Source: C7867-001 sp964455225
GTDB taxonomy: Bacteria; Patescibacteriota; Minisyncoccia; Phycocordibacterales; Phycocordibacteraceae
Direction: 5' to 3'
Assembly: GCA_964455225.1 (NCBI GenBank)
Contig: CAYVUT010000003.1
Span: 1 to 36,708, forward strand
Length of the DNA: 36,708 nt
The position numbers were made by a program, and so were the translations under genes. The first letter of the stretch is position 1. Every line of letters starts with the position of its first letter. Under the pieces are notes generated by a model. That model made no database searches. It was given only the letters and a program-made list of their open reading frames with translations, and had not been told where the DNA came from. Shown one piece after another: positions 13,540 to 21,667 of this stretch.

Positions 13540-14952
13540 TTACGCGGTCACCTGATCTATCGCCCCTTTCATGTAGAAGGCGGCCTCGGGCTTATCGTCA
13601 TGCTTACCCTCCACGATCTCCTTGAAACCGCGCACGGTATCTTCACGAGAAACATAGGCGCCGGGCGTACCGGTGAAGACTTCTCCCACGAAGAACGGCT
13701 GCGAAAGGAAGCGCTGGAGCTTGCGCGCACGGTACACTACCGTCTTATCTTCCTCGGAAAGTTCCTCGATGCCGAGGATTGCGATGATGTCCTGAAGATC
13801 CTTGTAGCGTTGCAGGACCTGTTTGACCTTGTTCGCCACTTGGTAATGTTCATCTCCGACGATGTCAGGCGTGAGTGCGGACGAAGAGGAGTCGAGCGGA
13901 TCGATTGCAGGATAAATACCGAGCGAAGCGAGCGCGCGGGAAAGCACCACCTTGCCATCAAGGTGCGTGAAGGTGGTTGCTGGCGCGGGGTCGGTGAGAT
14001 CGTCTGCCGGCACGTAGACTGCTTGGATCGAGGTGATGGAGCCTTTCTTGGTAGAAGTGATGCGCTCTTGGAGTTTACCCATCTCCTCTGCAAGGGTCGG
14101 CTGATACCCAACGGCTGAAGGCACGCGCCCGAGGAGCGAGGAAACTTCGGATCCCGCCTGCACGAAGCGGAAGACGTTATCCATGAAGAACAGCACATCT
14201 TTGCCGCCCTCGTCGCGGAAATATTCCGCTTGCGTGAGTCCGGTCAAGGCAACGCGAGCGCGCGCACCCGGCACTTCGTTCATCTGTCCGAATACGAGCG
14301 CGGTTTTCGCGAGCACGCCTGAATCTTTCATCTCGTGGTACAGGTCGTTACCTTCGCGCACACGCTCGCCGACGCCAGCGAACACCGAGTACCCGCCATG
14401 TTCCTGCGCCACGTTGCGGATAAGCTCCTGGATGAGCACGGTCTTGCCGACGCCCGCTCCGCCAAAGAGGCCGACTTTACCGCCCTTGAGAAACGGAATC
14501 ATGAGGTCGATCGCCTTGATGCCCGTCTCGAATACCTCGGCTTTCGTCGTCTGCTCATCGAACGCCGGCGGCATGCGGTGAATAGGAAGACGCGGCACGT
14601 CGGTTGCGAGCGGCTCTTTACCGTCAATCGCTTCACCAAGCACGTTGAAAAGGCGTCCGAGCGCCGCCTCGCCAACGGGAACAGAGATCGGTGCTCCCTG
14701 TGCATGCGCCTGCTCTCCACGAGAAAGTCCGGAGGTCTCGTTCATGGCAATCGCGCGCACGCGGTCAAGACCGAGGTGCGAGGCCACCTCAAGCGTGATG
14801 CGTCCATGCGATTCGCTTCCCTGGACGACGAGCGCGTCGCCTATGGCAGGACGAGCGTCTTTGAAATGCACATCGACGACCGGTCCGATGATTTCCGTGA
14901 TGGTTCCAGCGCGTGTGAGGTCTTTTTCCATGGCGTGTGTGTTCGTGCTCAT
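13540..14952 (-). CDS. atpD: ATP synthase beta subunit
   Basis: The catalytic subunit of F1. Walker A GGAGVGKT is at residues 164-171, with the family signatures GVGERVREGNDLYHEM (shortened) and VPADDLTDPAPATTF. The regulatory loop reads EELSEEDK, close to the DELSEED of other bacteria. The length, 470 residues, is normal. It is followed by atpC 24 bases later and preceded by atpG. No Shine-Dalgarno sequence is visible before the ATG; a second possible start, MEKDLTRAG, lies 7 codons downstream, and the family consensus does not decide between them. Confidence 0.97.
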   Translation of the reverse strand: MSTNTHAMEKDLTRAGTITEIIGPVVDVHFKDARPAIGDALVVQGSESHGRITLEVASHLGLDRVRAIAMNETSGLSRGEQAHAQGAPISVPVGEAALGRLFNVLGEAIDGKEPLATDVPRLPIHRMPPAFDEQTTKAEVFETGIKAIDLMIPFLKGGKVGLFGGAGVGKTVLIQELIRNVAQEHGGYSVFAGVGERVREGNDLYHEMKDSGVLAKTALVFGQMNEVPGARARVALTGLTQAEYFRDEGGKDVLFFMDNVFRFVQAGSEVSSLLGRVPSAVGYQPTLAEEMGKLQERITSTKKGSITSIQAVYVPADDLTDPAPATTFTHLDGKVVLSRALASLGIYPAIDPLDSSSSALTPDIVGDEHYQVANKVKQVLQRYKDLQDIIAILGIEELSEEDKTVVYRARKLQRFLSQPFFVGEVFTGTPGAYVSREDTVRGFKEIVEGKHDDKPEAAFYMKGAIDQVTA

Positions 14953-14992
14953 ACGTTATACATAAAGGTGATTGATAAATCGAGACCCCATC

Positions 14993-15901
14993 TCATGTGG
15001 CGAGCGCCTCACGACCGCCCACGATCTCAGACACTTCCCGAGTGATCGCTGCCTGGCGACGCTTATTGAAAAGACGCGTCAGGTCGTGGGTCACCTCTTT
15101 TGATTTGTCGCTCGCGTTCTTCATGGCGACCATGCGTGCCGAATGTTCCGACGCCTTTGACTCGAGCAGCATGTGGTAGAGCGAAATCGCCGTAAGGCGC
15201 GGGATGAGCGCTCCGAGCACGGCTTCACCCGAGGGCTCAAGCGCATATGCGGCGGGTGCCGAAAGCGATACCCCGTTGCTCCATTTTCCTTTTGTGGGCA
15301 CGATGCCCTCCACGATTTCCGTGAGCGCTCCGAGCGAGAGCGGCAAAAGACGGCGCATCACCGGCGTTTGTTCGAAGGTCGACTTGAAATTGCTGTAGAC
15401 GGCGATTACTTTGTCGAAATCGCCAGCTGAGAATCGCTCCGAGACGCGCGCCGCAAGCTCGTTCATGAGCGTGAGCGAGATGTCGTCTGTCTTGTTGCTG
15501 AAAGCAGAAGCGATAGTGAATCCGCGACGAGCGAAAAACTCCTCGCCTTTTTTGCCATACGCGAAAATGGTGACATCCGTATGCGCGCGACCATCGATCG
15601 CTTCGACTGCGCGCTTCAACACGCCGCTATTGAGGCTCCCTGCGAGACCCTTGTCGCTCGTGATGACGATGAGCGCGAGCTTCTTCCCTTCCCGCGCGCG
15701 CGCAAGCGGGTGCCGCTTCACGTCGGTAGTGCCCGCCAGCCGCGTCAGTATGGAGAGAGCAGCGCGCGCATAGGCACGACCAGAGAGCGCAGACGCCTGT
15801 GTCTTGCGCATCTTCACGGCGGACACCGCTTCCATCGCACGCGTAACCTTGTGCGTGCGTTCGGTCGCTTTGATCTTATTTTTAATGTCTTTAAGCGCCA
15901 T
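14993..15901 (-). CDS. atpG: ATP synthase gamma subunit
   Basis: The rotor shaft of F1, 302 residues. The N-terminal helix MALKDIKNKIKATERTHKVT and the C-terminal helix (AMKNASDKSKEVTHDLTRLFNKRRQAAITREVSEIVGG, shortened here to its ends) are the two coiled strands that run through the alpha-beta ring. The middle domain contains VITSDKGLAGSLN, a strong family signature. Gap to atpA 81 bases, to atpD 40 bases. No Shine-Dalgarno sequence before the ATG (ACAAAACC). Confidence 0.96.
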   Translation of the reverse strand: MALKDIKNKIKATERTHKVTRAMEAVSAVKMRKTQASALSGRAYARAALSILTRLAGTTDVKRHPLARAREGKKLALIVITSDKGLAGSLNSGVLKRAVEAIDGRAHTDVTIFAYGKKGEEFFARRGFTIASAFSNKTDDISLTLMNELAARVSERFSAGDFDKVIAVYSNFKSTFEQTPVMRRLLPLSLGALTEIVEGIVPTKGKWSNGVSLSAPAAYALEPSGEAVLGALIPRLTAISLYHMLLESKASEHSARMVAMKNASDKSKEVTHDLTRLFNKRRQAAITREVSEIVGGREALAT

Positions 15902-15982
15902 GGTTTTGTTATGAGCGAAGCGAATTAGAAAACCAGAAGTACTCTACGGGGTGCGCCATGGTTTACCGCAAGATCCGCATGA

Positions 15983-17533
15983 CTACTGCTTCACGCGCAC
16001 CGCAAACGCATCAAGCGCATCGCGAAGCGCCTTTTCAGCCGCATCATCGATCTGTTTTGACTCGCGAATGAGCGTGAGCGCTTCTTTCCCTTCGCGTAGA
16101 AGGAAATCGCGGAATGCGCGCTCCGCCTGACCTGCTTCCTCCGGAGCAAAGCGGTCGAAATAGCCGTTCGTTGCCGCGAAAATGACCGCCGCTTCCATCT
16201 CGAACGAGAGCGGCTCGCCATTCTTCTGCTTCAGGATTTCGGTCATGCGTCGACCAGAATCGATACGCGCCTTCGTTTCGGGATCAAGATCAGAGGAGAA
16301 CTGCATGAACGCTTCAAGTTCTCGGAACTGTGCAAGCTCAAGCTTGATCTTTCCGGATACCTTCTTCATCGCCTTAGTTTGCGCGGAAGAGCCCACGCGA
16401 GACACGGACACGCCGACGTTGATGGCTGGGCGCTGTCCTTTGTTGAAGAGATCGGACTCGAGGAAGATCTGACCGTCCGTGATCGAGATCACGTTCGTCG
16501 GAATGTATGCCGAGACGTCATTCTCCTGCGTTTCGATGATAGGAAGTGCCGTGAGCGAGCCGCCTCCTTTTTCTTTTGACAGTTTTGCTGCGCGTTCGAG
16601 AAGACGCGAGTGGAGGTAGAAGATGTCGCCCGGATACGCTTCGCGGCCCGGAGGACGGCGAAGGAGGAGCGACATCTGGCGATACGCGACTGCCTGTTTG
16701 GAAAGATCGTCATACACGACGAGCGCGTCCTTACCCTGCTCCATGAAGTATTCGCCGATCGTTGCGCCCGTAAACGGCGCGAGGAACTGCAGCGCGGCCG
16801 GTGCTGACGCGGGCGCGGAAACGACAATGGAATACTCCATCGCACCCTTCTCTTCGAGTTCAGCAACAAGTTTCGCGGTCTTCGATTCCTTTTGGCCGAT
16901 GGCGACATAGATGCAGATCGGCCGTGTCGATTCCGGTTCAGACTTTTGGTTCAAGATCGTGTCGATCGCGATAGCGGTTTTCCCGGTGCCGCGATCGCCG
17001 ATGATGAGTTCGCGTTGGCCGCGGCCGATAGGGATCATGGCGTCGATCGCCTTGATGCCAGTATGCAAAGGCACGTTGACTGGCGCACGGTCGATGACGC
17101 CGTAGGCTTCGCGCTCAATGGAACGCTCGGCATCGGCTTTGATTTTCCCCTTGCCGTCCACCGCTTCACCAAGCGGACTTACGACGCGACCTACGAGCGC
17201 ATTGCCGACAGGAATGGACAGCAATCGGTTAAGGCGGCGCACCAGCATGCCCTCGTAGACTTTCGAGGAGTCCCCGAGCACGACGGCGCGCACGCCGTCT
17301 TCTTCGAGGTTGAGGACGAGTCCATACAGCGGCTTTGGATCTTTGAGCGCCTCTTCAAGCGTCCGATCGAACGTTGGATCGAAAAGCACCATTTCAGACA
17401 TGACCGCTCGCGAGAGGCCATCTATCTCGACGATGCCGTCTCCGGCCGCTCGCACGGTACCGACTTCGGCAGACCCTTTTTCAGGAGTCCAGGATGCGAT
17501 CTCCTTCTCTATCCGTTCGATGATGCTTTCCAT
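15983..17533 (-). CDS. atpA: ATP synthase alpha subunit
   Basis: The non-catalytic nucleotide-binding subunit of F1, 516 residues. The P-loop is GDRGTGKT at residues 179-186 (glycine where most bacteria have glutamine). Signatures ICIYVAIGQKES, RRPPGREAYPGDIFYLHSRL and the arginine finger region AINVGVSVSRVGS are intact. It begins 2 bases after the atpH stop. No Shine-Dalgarno sequence is seen, so coupling to atpH is likely. Confidence 0.97.
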   Translation of the reverse strand: MESIIERIEKEIASWTPEKGSAEVGTVRAAGDGIVEIDGLSRAVMSEMVLFDPTFDRTLEEALKDPKPLYGLVLNLEEDGVRAVVLGDSSKVYEGMLVRRLNRLLSIPVGNALVGRVVSPLGEAVDGKGKIKADAERSIEREAYGVIDRAPVNVPLHTGIKAIDAMIPIGRGQRELIIGDRGTGKTAIAIDTILNQKSEPESTRPICIYVAIGQKESKTAKLVAELEEKGAMEYSIVVSAPASAPAALQFLAPFTGATIGEYFMEQGKDALVVYDDLSKQAVAYRQMSLLLRRPPGREAYPGDIFYLHSRLLERAAKLSKEKGGGSLTALPIIETQENDVSAYIPTNVISITDGQIFLESDLFNKGQRPAINVGVSVSRVGSSAQTKAMKKVSGKIKLELAQFRELEAFMQFSSDLDPETKARIDSGRRMTEILKQKNGEPLSFEMEAAVIFAATNGYFDRFAPEEAGQAERAFRDFLLREGKEALTLIRESKQIDDAAEKALRDALDAFAVRVKQ

Positions 17534-17535
17534 AA

Positions 17536-17907
17536 TTATGCAGTAACGTTCTTGTAAAGAGTGATCAGTGCTTGTTTCGCGCTCTTATCTACGAGCAAGC
17601 CATGTGAGCGGCCACGCCATCCTCGGATAAGCGCATGATTGACCTGGGCGCGTTTTGCCTCAATACCGAGGGCGCGCGCCTCTTCGAGTGCTGCCGTCGC
17701 CTCAGACTGGTGCGCCACCTCAAGCACGGGCTCAAGCGCCTTACGCTTCCCCGCAACCTTCCGGAGTGCGCGCGCGATCTGCGGAAGCATCTTGAGGCGG
17801 CCTGAGCTTTTGAGGTGCAGTATGAGTTTCGTCACTGCCGCGTCAGCAAGAGCGGCATCTTCAAGCTCGGCAGCGGCCTCAAGGAGCCTCGTGTAGTCGT
17901 CTTTCAT
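17536..17907 (-). CDS. atpH: ATP synthase delta subunit, shortened
   Basis: A protein of 123 residues at the position of atpH in the operon, against about 180 in most bacteria. Helices at residues 3-40 and 40-65 fit a reduced N-terminal domain that caps F1. The end (RAQVNHALIRGWRGRSHGLLVDKSAKQALITLYKNV, given by its ends) matches the C-terminal domain of delta that touches the b subunit (a LIGG-like segment and DxSxxxxLxxL). The call rests on gene order as much as on sequence. It overlaps atpF by 4 bases. Confidence 0.8.
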   Translation of the reverse strand: MKDDYTRLLEAAAELEDAALADAAVTKLILHLKSSGRLKMLPQIARALRKVAGKRKALEPVLEVAHQSEATAALEEARALGIEAKRAQVNHALIRGWRGRSHGLLVDKSAKQALITLYKNVTA

Positions 17908-18347
17908 TTTGCCTTGAGTACTTTCTCTGCAGCGAGCACGGCAAGACGCGCGATTTCTCGTTCGCTCTCGCGGAGCGCGCGTGAACGTATCTCGTCCGCT
18001 TCCGATTCCGCGCCAGTGACCACGCGCTCTGCACGCGCCTGAGCTTCACCGACAAGCTTCGATCGCTCCTCGCCCGCTTCGAGACGCGCACGCTCGACGA
18101 TCGCTTTCGCTTCCGTGTCTGCCGCCCCGACCACTTCAGCTGCCGCCTTGTCAGCGTTCTGGAGCTTTTCCGCAGCGTCTTTTGCATCAGCTACACCCTT
18201 GCTGATGAGGGCGCGGCGCGCATCAAGCATCTTGAGGACTGGTTTGTAGAGAAGATACCAGAGCGCGAACATGACCACGCCGAAGTTCACCGCCTGCGCG
18301 ATCAGGAGGCGCCAATTGATGCCGAACGCTTCAAAGAGTTGTTCCAT
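17904..18347 (-). CDS. atpF: ATP synthase b subunit
   Basis: The peripheral stalk, 147 residues. The N-terminal membrane helix (WRLLIAQAVNFGVVMFALWYLL, residues 12-33, shortened) is followed by YKPVLKMLDARRALISKG, the usual b signature, and a long Ala-, Glu- and Lys-rich coiled coil to the end. The length is slightly under the usual 156-165. It is separated from atpE by 135 bases filled by a long inverted repeat. No Shine-Dalgarno sequence before the ATG. Confidence 0.95.
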   Translation of the reverse strand: MEQLFEAFGINWRLLIAQAVNFGVVMFALWYLLYKPVLKMLDARRALISKGVADAKDAAEKLQNADKAAAEVVGAADTEAKAIVERARLEAGEERSKLVGEAQARAERVVTGAESEADEIRSRALRESEREIARLAVLAAEKVLKAK

Positions 18348-18358
18348 ACCGCGATGTT

Positions 18359-18484
18359 AGAACGTGTCAGAACGTTCTCGGATGCGAGGCGCGGGAGAGC
18401 GGAAACGCGAGGCGTATTTTGAGATACGTTGAGCGTTTCCGCTTCGAACCGCATCAAGGCAGACGAGGCGTTCGGGCATGTTCT
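18359..18484 (-). repeat. Long inverted repeat between atpE and atpF
   Basis: Core 18399-18442: GCGGAAACGC pairs with GCGTTTCCGC (10 bp), then a GA/GA tandem mismatch, then 7 more pairs (GGCGTAT with ATACGTT) and a 6-nt loop. Outer arms GATGCG (18381) with CGCATC (18450) and AGAAC (18359) with GTTCT (18480) extend it. No T-run follows, so it is more likely an mRNA stability or processing element than a terminator. Confidence 0.75.
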
Positions 18485-18710
18485 AGACGAATTTGATGAT
18501 GAAGGAAACCACGAGCGCGAGAATACCAAGTGCTTCGGTAAAGACGATCGCAAGGATCATGTTCGAGACCACCTTACCTGACGCTTCCGGGTTCCTGCCA
18601 ATAGCCTCCATAGCGCCACGGCCAATGAGACCGATGCCGATACCAGGGCCGAGGACTCCCAAACCTGCGGCAAGCGCCATACCGATCAAGCGTGCTGATT
18701 CTGCATCCAT
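18483..18710 (-). CDS. atpE: ATP synthase c subunit
   Basis: The rotor ring subunit, 75 residues with two membrane helices (about 8-32 and 48-74) joined by the polar loop R39-N-P-E. The ion-carrying carboxylate is E59 in IVFTEALGI. The residue after it is alanine and the first helix lacks the glutamine found in sodium-binding rings, so proton coupling is more likely (inference from known c-ring motifs). A TATCTA sequence 5 nt before the ATG could be a second leaderless promoter, which is uncertain. The gene is followed by the long hairpin at 18359-18484. Confidence 0.96.
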   Translation of the reverse strand: MDAESARLIGMALAAGLGVLGPGIGIGLIGRGAMEAIGRNPEASGKVVSNMILAIVFTEALGILALVVSFIIKFV

Positions 18711-18775
18711 ATAGATAAGACTTTTTAAGTAAATAATCGGCGAACCGTATCCCGGAGCCGCACGAAGTGCACTTG

Positions 18776-19522
18776 CTAGTGCGCCTCGTGCGGATCCATG
18801 ATGGCCAGTTTGATGAAGAATAATGTGAGCATCGCAAAAACAAGGCCTTGGATGACTCCGATAAACATCTCGAAAAGCATGAGTGGCGCAGGCAGGATGT
18901 ACGGCACGAAGTAGCCGGCGACCACGACAAGCACTTCTCCTGCGAAAATGTTCCCGAACAAGCGGAACGAGAACGAAATCAGCCGGCCGAGGTTTGAGAT
19001 CAGTTCGATGATGCCCACCGCAAACCCGACCGGCGATTTCAGGTTAACAAATTTCGACCCGTACCTCAACACACCGAGCGTCGCGAGACCCGTGATCTCA
19101 ATTGTGAAGAATGCGATGGCCGCAAGTGCCAAAGTGAAATTAAGGTCGGCCGCGGGGGCGCGCAAAAGCGGGACGAACTCGTGCCCTTCGGTAAACCCAA
19201 TTGAGCCTATGCCCGGAAGGAACTCAAGCACGTTTGCTAGCGCGACAAAGAGGAATATGGAGACGATGAGGGGAAAGTAACGACGTGCCATCTGCTCGCT
19301 CCCGAGCGTTTCGCTCATGTAGAGAAGTGCGCCCTCGAATGCCGTCTCGACGCCTGCCTGGAGCTTTCCAGGCACGAGCGCGAGCGACCGGCGGAACAAG
19401 AATGCGCCCCCGATAAGGAGTGCCATCACCGCCCACGTCATGAGGAGACTGTTGGTGATAGGCATCGCAAAAAGGTGCCCAAGCACCTCCGGATGGAGCA
19501 CGACATGTATGCCTGATTCCAT
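18776..19522 (-). CDS. atpB: ATP synthase a subunit
   Basis: The stator channel, 248 residues with five to six membrane helices. The essential arginine is R187 in LISFSFRLFGNIFAGE, and the preceding GIIELISNLGR is the usual signature. First gene of the operon order a, c, b, delta, alpha, gamma, beta, epsilon, without atpI. It starts 14 nt after an extended -10 box and has no Shine-Dalgarno sequence. Confidence 0.96.
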   Translation of the reverse strand: MESGIHVVLHPEVLGHLFAMPITNSLLMTWAVMALLIGGAFLFRRSLALVPGKLQAGVETAFEGALLYMSETLGSEQMARRYFPLIVSIFLFVALANVLEFLPGIGSIGFTEGHEFVPLLRAPAADLNFTLALAAIAFFTIEITGLATLGVLRYGSKFVNLKSPVGFAVGIIELISNLGRLISFSFRLFGNIFAGEVLVVVAGYFVPYILPAPLMLFEMFIGVIQGLVFAMLTLFFIKLAIMDPHEAH

Positions 19523-19536
19523 AACGCGATGTCGGC

Positions 19537-19545
19537 ACTATAGCA
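19537..19545 (-). promoter_or_regulatory. Extended -10 promoter of the atp operon
   Basis: TGC-TATAGT on the minus strand, 14 nt before the atpB start. The expected leader is about 7 nt. No -35 box is recognisable. Confidence 0.65.
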
Positions 19546-19600
19546 AATAGTCCTGTCCCCCGCATACCCCCGCGCCGCCTGGACATTTCCCCAGATGGGG

Positions 19601-19634
19601 TATACTGGTTAGGTCAGTACTAACCCGATATATA
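19601..19634 (+). promoter_or_regulatory. Promoter region of the SWIB gene with an inverted repeat
   Basis: Two -10 candidates: TATACT (19601-19606) and TATATA (19629-19634). Between them GGTTAG and CTAACC (19607-19625, 7-nt spacer) form an inverted repeat, either an operator over the first start or a leader hairpin. The second box lies 6 nt before the ATG and would give a leaderless mRNA. Confidence 0.45.
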
Positions 19635-19640
19635 TTCACT

Positions 19641-19898
19641 ATGCCAAGAGCAGCAAATCCCGCATTGCTAAAGCCGATGAACCTCTCCGCCGACCTTGAG
19701 GCGGTGATTGGCAAAGGCCCGATGACACGCGGTGAAGTCGTGAAGAAGATCTGGGACTACATCAAGTCTCACAATCTTCAGAACCCTCAGAACAAGCGCA
19801 ACATTCTTGCTGACGACAAACTGAAAGCCGTTTTCGGCGGCAAGAGCGAAGTTACGATGTTCGAGATGACCAAGCTCGTCTCAGCACACCTCAAATAA
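19641..19898 (+). CDS. SWIB/MDM2 domain protein
   Basis: A protein of 85 residues that is almost all one SWIB domain: LKPMNLSADLEAVIGKGPMTR, shortened, then EVVKKIWDYIKSHNLQNPQNKR, then ILADDKLKAVFGGKSEVTMFEMTKLVSAHL. The family in eukaryotes is part of chromatin remodelling; in bacteria stand-alone copies occur in chlamydiae and a few other groups and are thought to act on chromosome or transcription. The bacterial role is not established. It is a single-gene unit with its own promoter region and terminator, divergent from the atp operon. No Shine-Dalgarno sequence. Confidence 0.9.
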   Translation: MPRAANPALLKPMNLSADLEAVIGKGPMTRGEVVKKIWDYIKSHNLQNPQNKRNILADDKLKAVFGGKSEVTMFEMTKLVSAHLK

Positions 19899-19916
19899 GC
19901 ACCTTCTGCGGTGCAT

Positions 19917-19946
19917 AAGAAAACCCGCCATTCGGCGGGTTTTCTT
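19917..19946. terminator. Bidirectional terminator
   Basis: AAGAAAACCCGCC and GGCGGGTTTTCTT around ATTC. T-runs are present in both directions, so it serves the SWIB gene (plus) and the sensor-like gene ending at 19963 (minus). Confidence 0.85.
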
Positions 19947-19962
19947 ATGATGCCTCCACAGC

Positions 19963-20622
19963 TCACCCGTCGACTCGTGACGTCAACCCCTTCGTCTGTT
20001 GAACGATGGTGCGGTTCGTCAGATCGAGCGCCATCACTCCGCCACGGATCACCTCGCAGAGTTTCGTGGTGAATATGACTGCTACCAGCACAGGAATCGC
20101 GTGCGAAATGACCGAGAAATCGTTGCGGCCATAGAAATACACCCAGCCTGGCTCCACGTAATTGAGGATGCCGTGGTGAAGTCCGGTCAGGACAAGGAGT
20201 ATCCACCCGAGCCGCCAATCGGCATACATAACGATGAGAGCCGCGACGATGAAGAAGTGGAAATGCATCTCTATTGCTCCTCCGCTAATGAATACGAGAA
20301 GGTACGAATAGATGAGAAATGCAACAGTCACCACGATTCGCCAAAGATAATGATTCTTGATTCTTCCACGTACCAAGGCTGGTATCAGTGTTGCGGCAAG
20401 AGCGAGTAGCACTGCCACAACTGCTTCTGTCTGAGTGATGACCCTCCACGCAAACGGATTTGGATAGAATTCTGCGACCTTCAGAAAAGCGTTCGCTGCC
20501 GCAAGCGCAGTGAAGACGCCGAGGTGCCACCAGAGCACCTTCATCATGAAGTTGTCTACCTCTGAGTAACCGAGCGCTGCCTCAAATCCTTTATTGATGT
20601 CGTTGATGAAGTCAATTTTCAT
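19963..20622 (-). CDS. Six-helix membrane protein resembling the sensory part of chemoreceptors
   Basis: Started at MKIDFINDI (219 residues; an ATG six codons earlier lies in the promoter area). About six hydrophobic segments. The middle carries GGAIEMHFHFFIVAALIVMYADWR (given by its ends) and later TGLHHGILNYV and SHAIPVL. The HFHFF, YxDWR and HH features match the membrane domain found at the N-terminus of some methyl-accepting chemotaxis proteins and cyclases in Proteobacteria. Here the cytoplasmic signalling domain is absent; only about 25 residues follow the last helix. The conserved histidines could bind a metal or a small ligand (inference). Confidence 0.7.
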   Translation of the reverse strand: MKIDFINDINKGFEAALGYSEVDNFMMKVLWWHLGVFTALAAANAFLKVAEFYPNPFAWRVITQTEAVVAVLLALAATLIPALVRGRIKNHYLWRIVVTVAFLIYSYLLVFISGGAIEMHFHFFIVAALIVMYADWRLGWILLVLTGLHHGILNYVEPGWVYFYGRNDFSVISHAIPVLVAVIFTTKLCEVIRGGVMALDLTNRTIVQQTKGLTSRVDG

Positions 20623-20669
20623 GGGTTTTGTTTGATACACTTAAGTATACGTGCGCCCCGTACTCCCCT

Positions 20670-21128
20670 ATGCCGTTATCCCCCTTTTCAATCGACTGGA
20701 AGAATGCGCTACTTATAGGCCTTGTTTTGCTGCTCGCTGGTGTCGTTGGGATATGGGTACCGTATGAGCGCGCAAAGGATACGCTTCTCCCTGACACTTT
20801 GACTGACGCCGGGGAGCTCATCGTTGAGTATCGAGAAACGGGTTTCGTGCCGGAGGAGATAACGGTGAAGGTTGGCACGACTGTTGAGTGGAGAAGCCCG
20901 CTTGGGCGACCAATGTGGGTCGCATCTGATCCGCATCCATCGCACACTGATCTTGAGGGATTTGACCAGCGCGGTATCAGCCTATTTCGAACATGGCTTG
21001 CGCCTCGCCATGCGCACGCGCACGGCGAGAGTGCCTATACGTACACGTTCACGAACGTGGGTGTTTGGAATTATCACAACCACCTCTACCCTCAGGACCG
21101 CGGAACAATCATCGTCATTCCCAAGTAG
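20670..21128 (+). CDS. Membrane-anchored cupredoxin-like protein
   Basis: Started at MPLSPFSIDW, 152 residues. Membrane segment at about 12-30, then a cupredoxin-like fold: FVPEEITVKVGTTVEW, histidines at SDPHPSH (H89, H92), then YTYTFTNVGVWNYHNHLYP, shortened, and GTIIVIPK. The type 1 copper site normally uses a Cys and often a Met in the last loop; here that loop is Y-H-N-H with no Cys or Met, so a blue copper centre is unlikely and a histidine-only site is more plausible. It is divergent from the sensor-like gene. The true start could be 14 codons upstream. Confidence 0.8.
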   Translation: MPLSPFSIDWKNALLIGLVLLLAGVVGIWVPYERAKDTLLPDTLTDAGELIVEYRETGFVPEEITVKVGTTVEWRSPLGRPMWVASDPHPSHTDLEGFDQRGISLFRTWLAPRHAHAHGESAYTYTFTNVGVWNYHNHLYPQDRGTIIVIPK

Positions 21129-21138
21129 CGGACTCGCG

Positions 21139-21147
21139 TGCTAGGCT
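21139..21147 (+). promoter_or_regulatory. Possible extended -10 promoter of the 147-residue protein gene
   Basis: TGC-TAGGCT. The same 9 bases occur at 25101-25109 in front of the unassigned RNA. No -35 box is evident. The leader would be about 30 nt and holds AAAGGAGGAC. Confidence 0.45.
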
Positions 21148-21182
21148 AGTTTTCAGATCAACCCTGTTCAAAGGAGGACGTC

Positions 21183-21626
21183 ATGGCCGGATCTATTCTT
21201 CAGGCGTCTCGGCAAAAAGCTCGTGTTGCCAGAGCGTTTCCTTGCTGGTCACTCGATTCGCGGTTCCCAAGAACAGCAGCACACGCTTCGGCAGAGCTCG
21301 AGCGAAAATCGCGCGAGATGTTGGGCGCAACCCTGCTTCCCTACAAGCCGGGCACCGAAGCAGTCTCTACACTTATTGCACTCTTTGGAGATCCTAATCT
21401 GTGGGACCCGATTGACCGGAAGACTTTCTTTTCCGTCTGCAGCAGCGATGACGTGGTAAGCCCGCAGACGCTTCGTCGAGAAGTCACAAAACTCCTACGT
21501 ACGCTGTGGCGTGTGGCAACCGATCGCACCGTATCCCGCCAAGAGCTCATGTATGCTCGTGAAATCTGTGCGGTCCTCTCGGATAAATCCGCCGCGATGA
21601 GACGCACACTGCATATGCGGGATTAA
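21183..21626 (+). CDS. Protein of unknown function (147 residues)
   Basis: A soluble, helical protein with a strong Shine-Dalgarno sequence (AAAGGAGG, 5-6 bases before the ATG). Visible features are a basic N-terminus (ILQASRQKARVARAF), a helix HASAELERKSREMLG and a C-terminal helical part (PQTLRREVTKLLRTLWRVATD, shortened). I do not recognise the family. It is a single-gene unit with promoter candidate and terminator, like the other small plus-strand genes of this window. A clear strong ribosome site sets it apart from the housekeeping genes. Confidence 0.6.
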   Translation: MAGSILQASRQKARVARAFPCWSLDSRFPRTAAHASAELERKSREMLGATLLPYKPGTEAVSTLIALFGDPNLWDPIDRKTFFSVCSSDDVVSPQTLRREVTKLLRTLWRVATDRTVSRQELMYAREICAVLSDKSAAMRRTLHMRD

Positions 21627-21639
21627 CTGCGCTCAGACT

Positions 21640-21667
21640 AACCCCGCCAAGGCGGGGTTTTGTTTTA
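21640..21667. terminator. Terminator, usable in both directions
   Basis: AACCCCGCC and GGCGGGGTT with a 2-nt gap, followed by TTGTTTT on the plus strand. The end overlaps the stop codon of the convergent eight-cysteine gene. Confidence 0.8.
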
